From: Archaeoglobus_B sp964471215
GTDB lineage: Archaea; Halobacteriota; Archaeoglobi; Archaeoglobales; Archaeoglobaceae
DNA length: 5,917 nucleotides
Reading direction: 5' to 3'
Assembly: GCA_964471215.1 (NCBI GenBank)
Contig: CAYYFC010000059.1
Span: 1 to 5,917 of the forward strand
This document shows, piece after piece, positions 1-5,713 of the stretch. Made by a program: the position numbers and the translations under genes. The notes under the pieces were generated by a model. The model ran no database searches. It saw only the letters and a program-made list of their open reading frames with translations, and had not been told where the DNA came from. Positions within the stretch are counted from its first letter, which is position 1; each line of letters opens with the position of its first letter.

Positions 1-39
1 AGAGATATTAATGCTCTAAAACGTCTACGACTATTAAAA

Positions 40-313
40 CTATTTCACAAGGCATATCAGAGCCTTAAAGTCTGCTCCTCCGAATCCAAGTAAGAAGTAC
101 ATAACGCTAGAGATGGAAAAAAACGATTGCAAACTGTACGATCAAATAAAATAAGTCAAAACCATTCGAAATATACTGAACAGCGTTCAGAGGAATTGAA
201 GATAGAGCCATGATAATCCACAACTTATCCGATACCTCCCTTACCCTCAAATAGTCCATTCCAGCCTTTACAAGAATTGTGAGAGATATTAATACCTTTA
301 TGAGATCTATCAT
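40..313 (-). pseudogene. Archaeal prepilin/preflagellin peptidase (A24, FlaK/PibD-like), frameshifted and truncated
   Basis: Enzymes of this family are membrane aspartyl proteases that cut the class III signal peptides of archaellins and archaeal pilins. The ATG at 313 overlaps the hom stop codon as ATGA, and AGGAAG lies just upstream, so translation begins normally. The intact frame gives 68 residues with two or three hydrophobic segments and the first catalytic motif, AGMDYLRVREV with Asp20, then stops at 109-107. The lesion lies in a run of seven T (minus strand, 123-117). Skipping one T continues the protein as SISSVMYFLLGFGGADFKAL, which carries the second motif (GxGD type) with Asp81. 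The 61-residue spacing equals that of the FlaK aspartates 18 and 79, as I recall them. This frame stops at 42-40, only nine codons after Asp81, whereas family members usually run past 200 residues. The tail is therefore missing as well. A sequencing error in the T run, or slippage at it, could explain the first break but not the second. Confidence 0.8.
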
Positions 314-1299
314 GCATACTTCCTGCCGAGTTCTATGAGATCTGAGATTATCGCACTAGCAGTTTCCCTGCTCCCCGCACCCCTACCAATTACGAATACC
401 TCTCCGGCCAGATCTGTTTCTATCAGGACTGCGTTAAGAGTTCCGCTGATGGCAAGCGGATGATGGATCGGTACAAGTCTTGGTGAAACCCTCAGGAATT
501 CCCTGCTCACCTCGGCTATCAACCTGATCGTATAACCCTTCTCCATTGCTATTTCAAAAGCTTCAGGTGTTATGCTTGTTATACCAACCCTTTCAACGTC
601 GTCTATTTTTACGTCCATCCCCATAAGGGCGTTGGCAATTATTACAAGCTTGGCAGACGCATCTATTCCCTCAACATCGTATGTAGGATCTCTTTCGGCT
701 ATCTTCAGTTCCTGAGCTTCTGCAAGTATCTGTTCATATGGAAGCCTTTCCTTTTCCATTCTTGAGAGTATGTAGTTGCAAGTTCCGTTTAAAATCCCTT
801 TAATAGATATTATTTCATTCCCGGCAAGATCTTTTTTAACTAGCTTTATCAGTGGCATGGCACCTCCAACAGTAGCCTCGAACATCAGTCTTGCGTTTTT
901 CTCTTCCGCCAGCCTCATAAGCCTCCTGTAAGCAACTACAAGCGGTCCCTTGTTAGATGTAACGACGTCTATTCCCCTTTTAAGACACCTCTCTATATGC
1001 GTAAGTCCTGGCTCACCGTCTTCTATGTTTGTCGGCGTCACCTCCACGCAAACATCTATATCCATTCCCTCTATAACATCAATCGAGTTTACACCTTCGG
1101 GAAGTCTTCCATTCCTTCTCTTGATCTCTATAGCCCTCTTAAGATCAACACCATCCTCATCAGCTATCCCTCCCCTCGAATCTGTAATAGCTACAACCCT
1201 GTAGTTTCCGAGGAATTTCCTAAGGATTTCCCTCTTCTCTACAAGTGCTCTAGCAACACCCTGACCGACAGCTCCAAAACCTATCAGTGCTATTTTCAT
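310..1299 (-). CDS. hom: Homoserine dehydrogenase, short form without ACT domain
   Basis: Cytosolic NAD(P)-dependent enzyme that reduces aspartate semialdehyde to homoserine, the branch point to threonine, isoleucine and methionine. The 329 residues form an N-terminal Rossmann domain (GFGAVGQG at 7-14), the SNKGP motif with Lys117, then the catalytic domain with ATVGGAMP (142-149) and GILNGTCNYIL (168-178). Glu202, Asp213 and Lys217 have the spacing of yeast Glu208, Asp219 and Lys223, the substrate-binding and catalytic residues, and Lys117 also matches. The protein ends at about 329 residues, so the C-terminal ACT domain of bacterial enzymes is absent. The ACT protein encoded directly upstream probably replaces it. 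The ATG at 1299 follows the upstream TGA with no gap, and GGGTGAT five bases before it is a good Shine-Dalgarno sequence lying inside the upstream gene. The downstream peptidase start overlaps this stop. I see no damage. Confidence 0.97.
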   Translation of the reverse strand: MKIALIGFGAVGQGVARALVEKREILRKFLGNYRVVAITDSRGGIADEDGVDLKRAIEIKRRNGRLPEGVNSIDVIEGMDIDVCVEVTPTNIEDGEPGLTHIERCLKRGIDVVTSNKGPLVVAYRRLMRLAEEKNARLMFEATVGGAMPLIKLVKKDLAGNEIISIKGILNGTCNYILSRMEKERLPYEQILAEAQELKIAERDPTYDVEGIDASAKLVIIANALMGMDVKIDDVERVGITSITPEAFEIAMEKGYTIRLIAEVSREFLRVSPRLVPIHHPLAISGTLNAVLIETDLAGEVFVIGRGAGSRETASAIISDLIELGRKYA

Positions 1300-1797
1300 T
1301 CAATCACCCAGAGGCTCTATGACGATTATATCCTTTTTACTGCAAACTTCCTTGAGTATTCTTACGGCATCTTTCAGCTTCTCCTCATCCAGAGCGGAGA
1401 TCGTTATCATTGCCGTCGATGGCTTTTTAAGTTCGGGCATTGTTATGTGCATGTCGACTATTTCCGCAAAACCCGTCAGATCTATCTTCTTTATTGTATC
1501 GCTGAGATCTGTGTGTATTATGTGGCCTATCAATAAAAGAGATGTTGTTGCCGTCAACCTTACCTCGTTAAAGCTCTTTATTATAATCCCTCTCTTCTTT
1601 ATCATTTCTATCAGCTTTTCAACCTTTTTCTCATCTATCTGAATTGAAATCTCAACAGGTATTCTCTTAAGGGGTGTCATCTTATCCCTTTTGTGAACTA
1701 TGCTGACTATGTTCCCTCCAAGCCTAGAAACAGGTTCGAGAACCTTTAAAAGCTGTCCAGGTTTATCCATGAGTTCAACAACTATCGATATCAGCAT
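1300..1797 (-). CDS. ACT-domain protein, predicted allosteric regulator of homoserine dehydrogenase (COG2061 type)
   Basis: Predicted amino-acid-binding regulatory protein of 165 residues. The N-terminal ACT domain is clear: residues 2-36 give a beta strand (LISIVVEL), the DKPGQLLKVLEP turn and helix, then RLGGNIVSI, where the glycine pair and following strand normally form the ligand site. A second alpha/beta half (about 83-165, from TATTSLLLIGH to DIIVIEPLGD) looks like a further ACT-like fold. Proteins of this type sit next to archaeal homoserine dehydrogenases that lack an ACT domain and are thought to give feedback control in trans. That role is inferred from family and position, and the effector (threonine is the obvious guess) is not visible. 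A GTG at 1809 could add four residues, but GAGGGTG lies about nine bases before the ATG at 1797 and too close to the GTG, so I prefer the ATG. The gene overlaps the end of ilvE by 23 bp and abuts hom exactly. Confidence 0.92.
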   Translation of the reverse strand: MLISIVVELMDKPGQLLKVLEPVSRLGGNIVSIVHKRDKMTPLKRIPVEISIQIDEKKVEKLIEMIKKRGIIIKSFNEVRLTATTSLLLIGHIIHTDLSDTIKKIDLTGFAEIVDMHITMPELKKPSTAMITISALDEEKLKDAVRILKEVCSKKDIIVIEPLGD

Positions 1798-2674
1798 AGA
1801 TCGGTACACCCTCTTTCTCTGTAACCTTCCTGAATTCCTCCATCAAGATCCTCGTAATCCTACCTGGCTTCCCATCACCTATCTTCCTTCCATCTATCCA
1901 TGTTATCGGACATATCTCAGCAGCCGTACCCGTAACGAAAACCTCATCCGCCGTATACAGATCGTAAAGGCTTATGTTTTCCTCCTTAAACGGAATTCCT
2001 AGCTTCTTTATTATATCTATTACGACCTCCCTCGTTATCCCCTTCAGGTTGTTTATTGTTGGCGGAGTTATTATCACACCGTTCTTCACTATAAATATGT
2101 TGTCTCCACTCCCCTCGCTGACGTATCCGTTGTGATCAAGAAAGATAGCCTCATCACCGCCCTTTGCGTTTGCCTCTATCTTTGCAAGTATGTTGTTAAG
2201 GTAGTTCATGGACTTTATGTTGGGCGGCAGGGAATCTATTGCGTTTCTCCTGATCGTAACAGTTACCGCCTTTATTCCCCTGTCGTAAAGATCTCCGTAG
2301 AGCTTTTCCCATGGCTGGGCTATTACTATAATCGTTGGTTTTCCGCACTTCCTTGGATCTAATCCCAGATCACCAATCCCCCTCGTGACTATCGGCCTTA
2401 TGTACGCATCCCTTAATCTGTTCACCCTGAGCGTTTCCAATATTATCTCTATGAATTCCTCCTTTGAGATTGGTATTTCAAGAGCTATAGCCTTGGCCGA
2501 ATCGTAAAGTCTGTCTATGTGCTCCTTTAACTTGAATACCCTACCGTTATAAGCCCTTATACCCTCAAAAACACCGTCACCGTATAAAAAGCCGTGATCA
2601 AAAACGCTTATCTTTGCATCTCTTGCCGGAACGAATTCCCCATCTATGTACACCAGTAGGTCATCCCTAAGCAT
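1775..2674 (-). CDS. ilvE: Branched-chain amino acid aminotransferase (class IV, PLP-dependent)
   Basis: Cytosolic aminotransferase for the last step of isoleucine, valine and leucine synthesis, using glutamate as amino donor. From the ATG at 2674 it has 299 residues, the usual length. Visible class IV motifs are SVFDHGFLYGDGVFEGIRAY (23-42), IRPIVTRG (92-99), the PLP lysine Lys154 in PNIKSMNYLNN, and EAIFLDHNGYVSEGSGDNIF (175-194), where Glu187 should contact the PLP ring nitrogen. GTAAEI (249-254) binds the cofactor phosphate. The frame stays open to an ATG at 2791, but those 39 extra residues lack family character and cover the promoter, so I reject that start. A TATA-like box lies about 27 bp before the ATG at 2674, suggesting a leaderless message. 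A GTG at 2653 (Val8 of this model), preceded by AGGGATGA, is a serious alternative because homologues begin close to VYIDGEFVP. First gene of the minus-strand operon. Confidence 0.96.
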   Translation of the reverse strand: MLRDDLLVYIDGEFVPARDAKISVFDHGFLYGDGVFEGIRAYNGRVFKLKEHIDRLYDSAKAIALEIPISKEEFIEIILETLRVNRLRDAYIRPIVTRGIGDLGLDPRKCGKPTIIVIAQPWEKLYGDLYDRGIKAVTVTIRRNAIDSLPPNIKSMNYLNNILAKIEANAKGGDEAIFLDHNGYVSEGSGDNIFIVKNGVIITPPTINNLKGITREVVIDIIKKLGIPFKEENISLYDLYTADEVFVTGTAAEICPITWIDGRKIGDGKPGRITRILMEEFRKVTEKEGVPIYADIDSC

Positions 2675-2697
2675 TGAAGCAAAATGATATGACATCA

Positions 2698-2710
2698 ATA
2701 ATAAACTTTC
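2698..2710 (-). promoter_or_regulatory. Probable promoter of the ilvE operon (BRE plus TATA box)
   Basis: On the minus strand the sequence reads CGAAAG followed by TTTATTAT (2705-2698), an archaeal BRE-like and TATA-like pair. The TATA centre is about 27 bp before the ATG at 2674, which puts the predicted transcription start at or next to that codon. The message would be leaderless if the ATG is used, or have about 20 nt of leader if the GTG at 2653 is used. No operator is obvious. Confidence 0.5.
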
Positions 2711-3200
2711 GTTATTGACATCGGTGTCGAATGGGGTCGTTCTGGATAAAAGGGGGTTTGTTTTCCTTCGGCAGACAGGTATCTTAGACAAGTTTAAACA
2801 GATTTCGAGGCAATATATGATGAAATGCGAACTTTCAGGAGATCGAATGCTAAGGCAATCGGTAAATCAGCGCTATTTTATTTAACGGTTCTTTCCGGTT
2901 TGGCTAGTGGTATCAGTTCTTCAATTGATGGAAAATGCATAATTGTGTTCGGACGCTCTATTTCTTCAGTTTAATCTCTGCAGAAATCTGACAAGGAAAA
3001 TTCAAACCTTCACATGTTCATAATTTTAGCGAGAGATCCGGCATAAAATTGAAATATTTTAAATTTCCTTCGCAAACAAATCCCGTGTACAGGAGTTTAT
3101 GTAGATTAATTAATTTCCGTACTTTTAGCTTCAGCCTTCGCACGATTACTTATGGGATACGTGTTTAGACATCCGCAAGCGATTCATTAATGTTTTATTC
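2711..3200. other. Divergent intergenic region with no convincing gene
   Basis: This AT-rich stretch separates the minus-strand ilvE operon from the plus-strand radical SAM gene. I read it on both strands and found no tRNA, no C/D-box pair (an ATGATGA at 2817-2823 has no matching CTGA box) and no CRISPR-like repeat. It contains GTTTAAAC at 2792-2799, a GAAAT...ATTTC inverted repeat around 3050-3067, and a few short open frames. The only open frames worth naming are the 49-codon plus-strand one listed separately and a 20-codon minus-strand one (2940-2878). The length is large for so compact a neighbourhood, so an undetected small RNA or a decayed gene remains possible. Confidence 0.5.
2825..2974 (+). 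CDS. Speculative 49-residue small protein
   Basis: I do not recognise this product. The frame runs from an ATG at 2825 to TAA at 2972-2974. Its N-terminus is strongly basic (MRTFRRSNAKAIGK), followed by a hydrophobic stretch (ALFYLTVLSGLASGI, residues 16-30) and a serine-rich tail with one cysteine (Cys38). The layout resembles a short signal-peptide-like or membrane-anchored peptide. In its favour, AGTTTAAACAG (2791-2801) is TATA-like and lies about 28 bp before the ATG, the same spacing as the better-supported promoters here. Against it, the length is within chance, arginine codons are mixed, there is no Shine-Dalgarno, and an overlapping ATG at 2817 opens another frame. It lies upstream of, and in the same orientation as, a peptide-modifying type radical SAM gene, so a precursor role can be imagined, but nothing in the sequence shows it. 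Confidence 0.18.
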   Translation: MRTFRRSNAKAIGKSALFYLTVLSGLASGISSSIDGKCIIVFGRSISSV

Positions 3201-3202
3201 GT

Positions 3203-3215
3203 CGAAAATTTAAAG
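3203..3215 (+). promoter_or_regulatory. Probable promoter of the radical SAM gene
   Basis: CGAAA followed by ATTTAAAG (3208-3215) matches an archaeal BRE/TATA pair and resembles the ilvE promoter. The TATA centre is about 25 bp before the GTG at 3236, so transcription should begin at or very near that codon and give a leaderless message. A weak AGGTTA at 3221-3226 could serve as ribosome binding site only if transcription starts further upstream. Confidence 0.5.
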
Positions 3216-3235
3216 CGCAAAGGTTAGTTATATCT

Positions 3236-4297
3236 GTGCTATACATAATATTTCTGACCGGCAGATGCAATTTGAAATGCAGGTACTGCGGCGGTACAAT
3301 TCCAGATTACGTCATGCCCAGAGATGTAAGGTACTCGATAAGAGATCTCGAGGAATTCATATCTCAGGATGAAAATCCATCAATAGCCTTTTACGGAGGG
3401 GAACCACTTTTAAGGATAGATCTTATAAAGAGGATAATGGATGAAATCGATGCTGAGCATTACATACTTCAAACAAATGGGCTTCTTCTCGACAGGCTCG
3501 ATCCTGATTACCTTAAGAGGCTTTCATCTATCCTCGTATCAATAGACGGTAGAAAAGAAGTAACGGATTTTTACAGAGGAAATGGTGTGTATGATAGGGT
3601 TTTGAGAAACGTCAGAAGAATCAAAGACTTTTTTGATGGGGAACTCATCGCCAGAATGACAATAAGCAGGAAATCAGATGTTTGCACGGATGTAAAACAT
3701 ATAATATCGCTAAACATCTTCACACACATCCACTGGCAGCTGGATGTAATATGGAACGAGAAGTGGAAGGGTTTTGAAAAGTGGTTGCACGAATACAACA
3801 CTGGAATTTCAAAACTCGTGGATATGTGGGTAAGTGAGATTGAAAGGGGTAATTTAATAAAAATTGTACCTTTTCTTGGTGTTTTTAAGGCAATTCTCGG
3901 ATTTAAAAACACGAGCCCGCCGTGCGGTTCAGGTGTTAATTCATTTGCAATAAGCACAGATGGTAGGGTTCTGGCATGTCCTATATGTGCAGATTTTGAA
4001 TGGAACGTTCTGGGAAACATAAATTCTGATTTGGAATCGCTTAAAAGAGTGGAAATAATTGAACCTTGCAAAAGCTGCAAGTATCTTGATATATGCGGTG
4101 GAAGATGTCTTTTCTTTAACAGGGAAAGATTGTGGGGAGATCAAGGTTTCAGAATCGTGTGCAACAGCGTAAGGCATCTGATCGAGAAACTGAAAAGTGT
4201 AAGGGATAGAGTTCTTAAGGCGATAAGGAGGGGACTACTGGATTTCGACGAACTTATATATCCTAAGTTTAACAACACGACCGAAATAATACCGTAA
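3236..4297 (+). CDS. Radical SAM/SPASM protein, putative peptide-modifying enzyme (AF1577-like)
   Basis: Predicted cytosolic iron-sulfur enzyme of 353 residues that cleaves S-adenosylmethionine to start radical chemistry; the substrate is unknown. The radical SAM motif CNLKCRYC places the three cluster cysteines at 11, 15 and 18, close to the N-terminus. YGGEPLL (53-59) is the SAM-binding motif, and LQTNGLLL (78-85) and SILVSIDG (98-105) are further barrel strands. The C-terminal part has a SPASM-like cysteine set for auxiliary [4Fe-4S] clusters: Cys230 in CGSG, Cys248 and Cys251 in LACPIC, Cys278 and Cys281, Cys287 and Cys291 in CKSCKYLDICGGRC, and Cys309. The short N-terminus, the CGG after the cluster motif and the order of motifs recall the archaeal AF1577 family of putative peptide-modifying enzymes; this is recognition by eye. 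The GTG start fits the promoter 25 bp upstream and puts Cys11 where relatives have it. No recognised precursor peptide, protease or transporter lies in the window. Confidence 0.92.
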   Translation: MLYIIFLTGRCNLKCRYCGGTIPDYVMPRDVRYSIRDLEEFISQDENPSIAFYGGEPLLRIDLIKRIMDEIDAEHYILQTNGLLLDRLDPDYLKRLSSILVSIDGRKEVTDFYRGNGVYDRVLRNVRRIKDFFDGELIARMTISRKSDVCTDVKHIISLNIFTHIHWQLDVIWNEKWKGFEKWLHEYNTGISKLVDMWVSEIERGNLIKIVPFLGVFKAILGFKNTSPPCGSGVNSFAISTDGRVLACPICADFEWNVLGNINSDLESLKRVEIIEPCKSCKYLDICGGRCLFFNRERLWGDQGFRIVCNSVRHLIEKLKSVRDRVLKAIRRGLLDFDELIYPKFNNTTEIIP

Positions 4298-4335
4298 AAC
4301 TCTTTTAGCGACAAAATCTATAAATTTCTTAGACG

Positions 4336-4359
4336 AAAACCGCCTTGCAATCCGGTTTT
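4336..4359. promoter_or_regulatory. Inverted repeat between the radical SAM and GGR-family genes
   Basis: AAAACCG (4336-4342) and CGGTTTT (4353-4359) form a perfect 7-bp inverted repeat around a 10-base spacer. As RNA it would make a hairpin ending in four U about 40-60 nt after the radical SAM stop, so it may help end that transcript. As DNA it could be an operator, since it overlaps a second TATA-like element (GGTTTTAAATCC). Either role is inference. Confidence 0.3.
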
Positions 4360-4385
4360 AAATCCAGATAATTCTCTTTGAAAAA

Positions 4386-4395
4386 CGATTTTATC
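4386..4395 (+). promoter_or_regulatory. Probable promoter of the GGR-family gene
   Basis: CG followed by ATTTTATC (4388-4395), with a GAAAAA tract just upstream, is TATA-like. Its centre is about 25 bp before the GTG at 4416, predicting a leaderless transcript. Two other TATA-like stretches lie upstream (CTATAAATT near 4318 and TTTTAAAT near 4356), so the exact promoter is not certain. Confidence 0.4.
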
Positions 4396-4415
4396 CAACT
4401 GAAAGAAATCTCTTC

Positions 4416-5510
4416 GTGCAGGTAATGATAGTTGGCGGAGGTCCTGCAGGAAGTCTATCCGCGATAAAGCTTAGGAATTACGATGTTCTCCTTGTCGAGG
4501 AACACCAGTCCCCCGGATTTCCAGTTCAGTGTGCTGGTCTTGTAAGCGAGGACTGCTACAGGGTTCTGAAGAGGTATTCCAAGTGCAGGATAAAGTACGT
4601 GAGAGGAGCCTATCTTTTTTCACCAAGCGGAAAAAATCTGGAAATCGAAGGTAGGAGTAGGGGGGTTCTTATTGATAGGAAAATACTCGACAGGGATCTT
4701 CTGATTAAGGCTTCTGAGATTGCCGATGTATGGATAAAAACGAAGTTTGTCGGTGTAAAGGATGAGCACGTCGCAGTGCTTTTAAGACATGGTGAGAGGG
4801 TTTACAGGGAATTCGAATACCTAATAGGAGCTGACGGTGTTTATTCGAGAGTTGCAAGATCTTTCGGATTCGAAAGACCGAATGTACTATCGGCATTGCA
4901 GATGGAATGCAGGTTTAAACCTCTTAGCGACGACATGGTAGAGATATACTTTGGAAAGAGGTTTTCAAACGGTTTCTTCGCATATTCAATACCAGTGGAC
5001 GACTTCGCAAGAGTAGGAGTCATTACAAGGGAAAATCCTTATTTTTACCTTAAAAACACGATTAAATTTCTTTCGGACAGGGTTAGTTCGAGTTTCGTAG
5101 AGCTAAATTCAGGTGCAATCCCCATAGGGCTTGTTGACTTCGTAAAGGAAAATGTAATACTTATAGGTGATTCAGCGGGAATGACGAAACCATATACGGG
5201 TGGCGGACTTTTTTACATAATTAAGGCAGTTGAGAAGCTGAAGTTCTTTCCAGATCTTAAGAGGATAAGGAGAGAATATCTCAGAGATCTTGGAAGGGAG
5301 TACAGGATAGGAATGAAGATCTTCAAACTCTATTCCATTCTCGACGACAGAGATTACGATTACCTGATAGAAGTTGCTAGAGAAATACTTCATCTCATAA
5401 GAGATCTGCATATGGACAGGCCATCAACCCTCATCCCCCTAATCCCCAGACTCATAAAGCTGATAAAGAGACCGGGAATTCTCAAGAAGATGATATCCCT
5501 TGTGTTTTAG
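4416..5510 (+). CDS. Geranylgeranyl reductase family FAD-dependent oxidoreductase
   Basis: Flavoprotein of 364 residues in the GGR/FixC-like family. Archaeal members saturate geranylgeranyl chains of membrane lipids, but the family also holds other oxidoreductases, so the substrate is not proven. The FAD fold starts at once: GGGPAG (7-12), then the acidic end of strand two (Glu28, Glu29). PVQCAGLVS (36-44) is the characteristic GGR motif with its cysteine. Further on come LIGADGVYSRVAR (136-148), the GDSAG phosphate-binding motif (251-255) and KPYTGGGLFYIIKA (258-271), typical of the C-terminal FAD contact. The tail is helical and basic, and no transmembrane helix is evident, so association with the inner membrane face is only inferred. 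An ATG at 4425 would leave MIVGGGPAG and is possible. I chose the GTG because a TATA-like box lies 25 bp upstream and no Shine-Dalgarno with workable spacing precedes the ATG. It is 118 bp from the radical SAM gene and seems separately transcribed. Confidence 0.93.
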   Translation: MQVMIVGGGPAGSLSAIKLRNYDVLLVEEHQSPGFPVQCAGLVSEDCYRVLKRYSKCRIKYVRGAYLFSPSGKNLEIEGRSRGVLIDRKILDRDLLIKASEIADVWIKTKFVGVKDEHVAVLLRHGERVYREFEYLIGADGVYSRVARSFGFERPNVLSALQMECRFKPLSDDMVEIYFGKRFSNGFFAYSIPVDDFARVGVITRENPYFYLKNTIKFLSDRVSSSFVELNSGAIPIGLVDFVKENVILIGDSAGMTKPYTGGGLFYIIKAVEKLKFFPDLKRIRREYLRDLGREYRIGMKIFKLYSILDDRDYDYLIEVAREILHLIRDLHMDRPSTLIPLIPRLIKLIKRPGILKKMISLVF

Positions 5511-5547
5511 TTTCCGGGATAAATATCCGATCGAGCACATTCTCACA

Positions 5548-5572
5548 TTTAATTTATTTTTTTAATAATTTA
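5548..5572 (+). terminator. T-rich terminator after the GGR-family gene
   Basis: About 40 bp after the stop codon at 5510 there is an AT-only tract with seven consecutive T (5557-5563) flanked by further T clusters. Archaeal RNA polymerase commonly stops at such oligo-T tracts without a hairpin. More T-rich sequence follows to about 5620, then the composition changes sharply to G-rich at 5647. Confidence 0.45.
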
Positions 5573-5679
5573 ATCGCATAGATATGTTTATCTTTTATGT
5601 TTCATAGATTTTATAAAATTGTTACTTACAAAACATCGCTTTTCAAGGCGGGGATGGGCGAGGGGGTTGCTGGAGGTAG

Positions 5680-5688
5680 TTTTAAATA
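5680..5688 (+). promoter_or_regulatory. TATA-like promoter inside the mobile element
   Basis: TTTTAAATA follows GGAGGTAG and lies about 30 bp before the ATG at 5714, the spacing expected for an archaeal promoter. It could drive the residual tnpB frame and any structured RNA downstream. GGAGGT at 5672-5677 looks like a perfect Shine-Dalgarno, but it lies upstream of the TATA box and no start codon is placed to use it. Confidence 0.4.
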
Positions 5689-5713
5689 CTCTTAATTCCT
5701 ACAAAAAGATGTA

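Noticed and set aside
1..93. Plus-strand frame open from the window edge to TAA at 91-93 (30 codons, ending VCSSESK)
   Set aside because: Too short to separate from chance, it lies opposite the peptidase remnant that carries a recognisable catalytic motif, and its start is outside the window. Kept only as a possible neighbour gene.
997..1536. Long plus-strand open frame opposite hom and the ACT gene
   Set aside because: It is antisense to two clearly recognised genes and its protein has no domain features, so it is a shadow of their codon use. The same holds for frames opposite ilvE, the radical SAM gene and the GGR-family gene.
1798..1809. GTG start at 1809 for the ACT-domain gene
   Set aside because: GAGG lies directly against the GTG, leaving no spacing. 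The ATG at 1797 has a properly spaced site and gives the usual ACT-domain beginning.
2675..2791. N-terminal extension of ilvE to the ATG at 2791
   Set aside because: The added residues have no family character, cover a BRE/TATA pair, and homologous aminotransferases begin near VYIDGEFVP.
2817..2870. C/D-box RNA suggested by ATGATGA at 2817-2823
   Set aside because: No CTGA D or D' box follows within the expected 50-60 nt.
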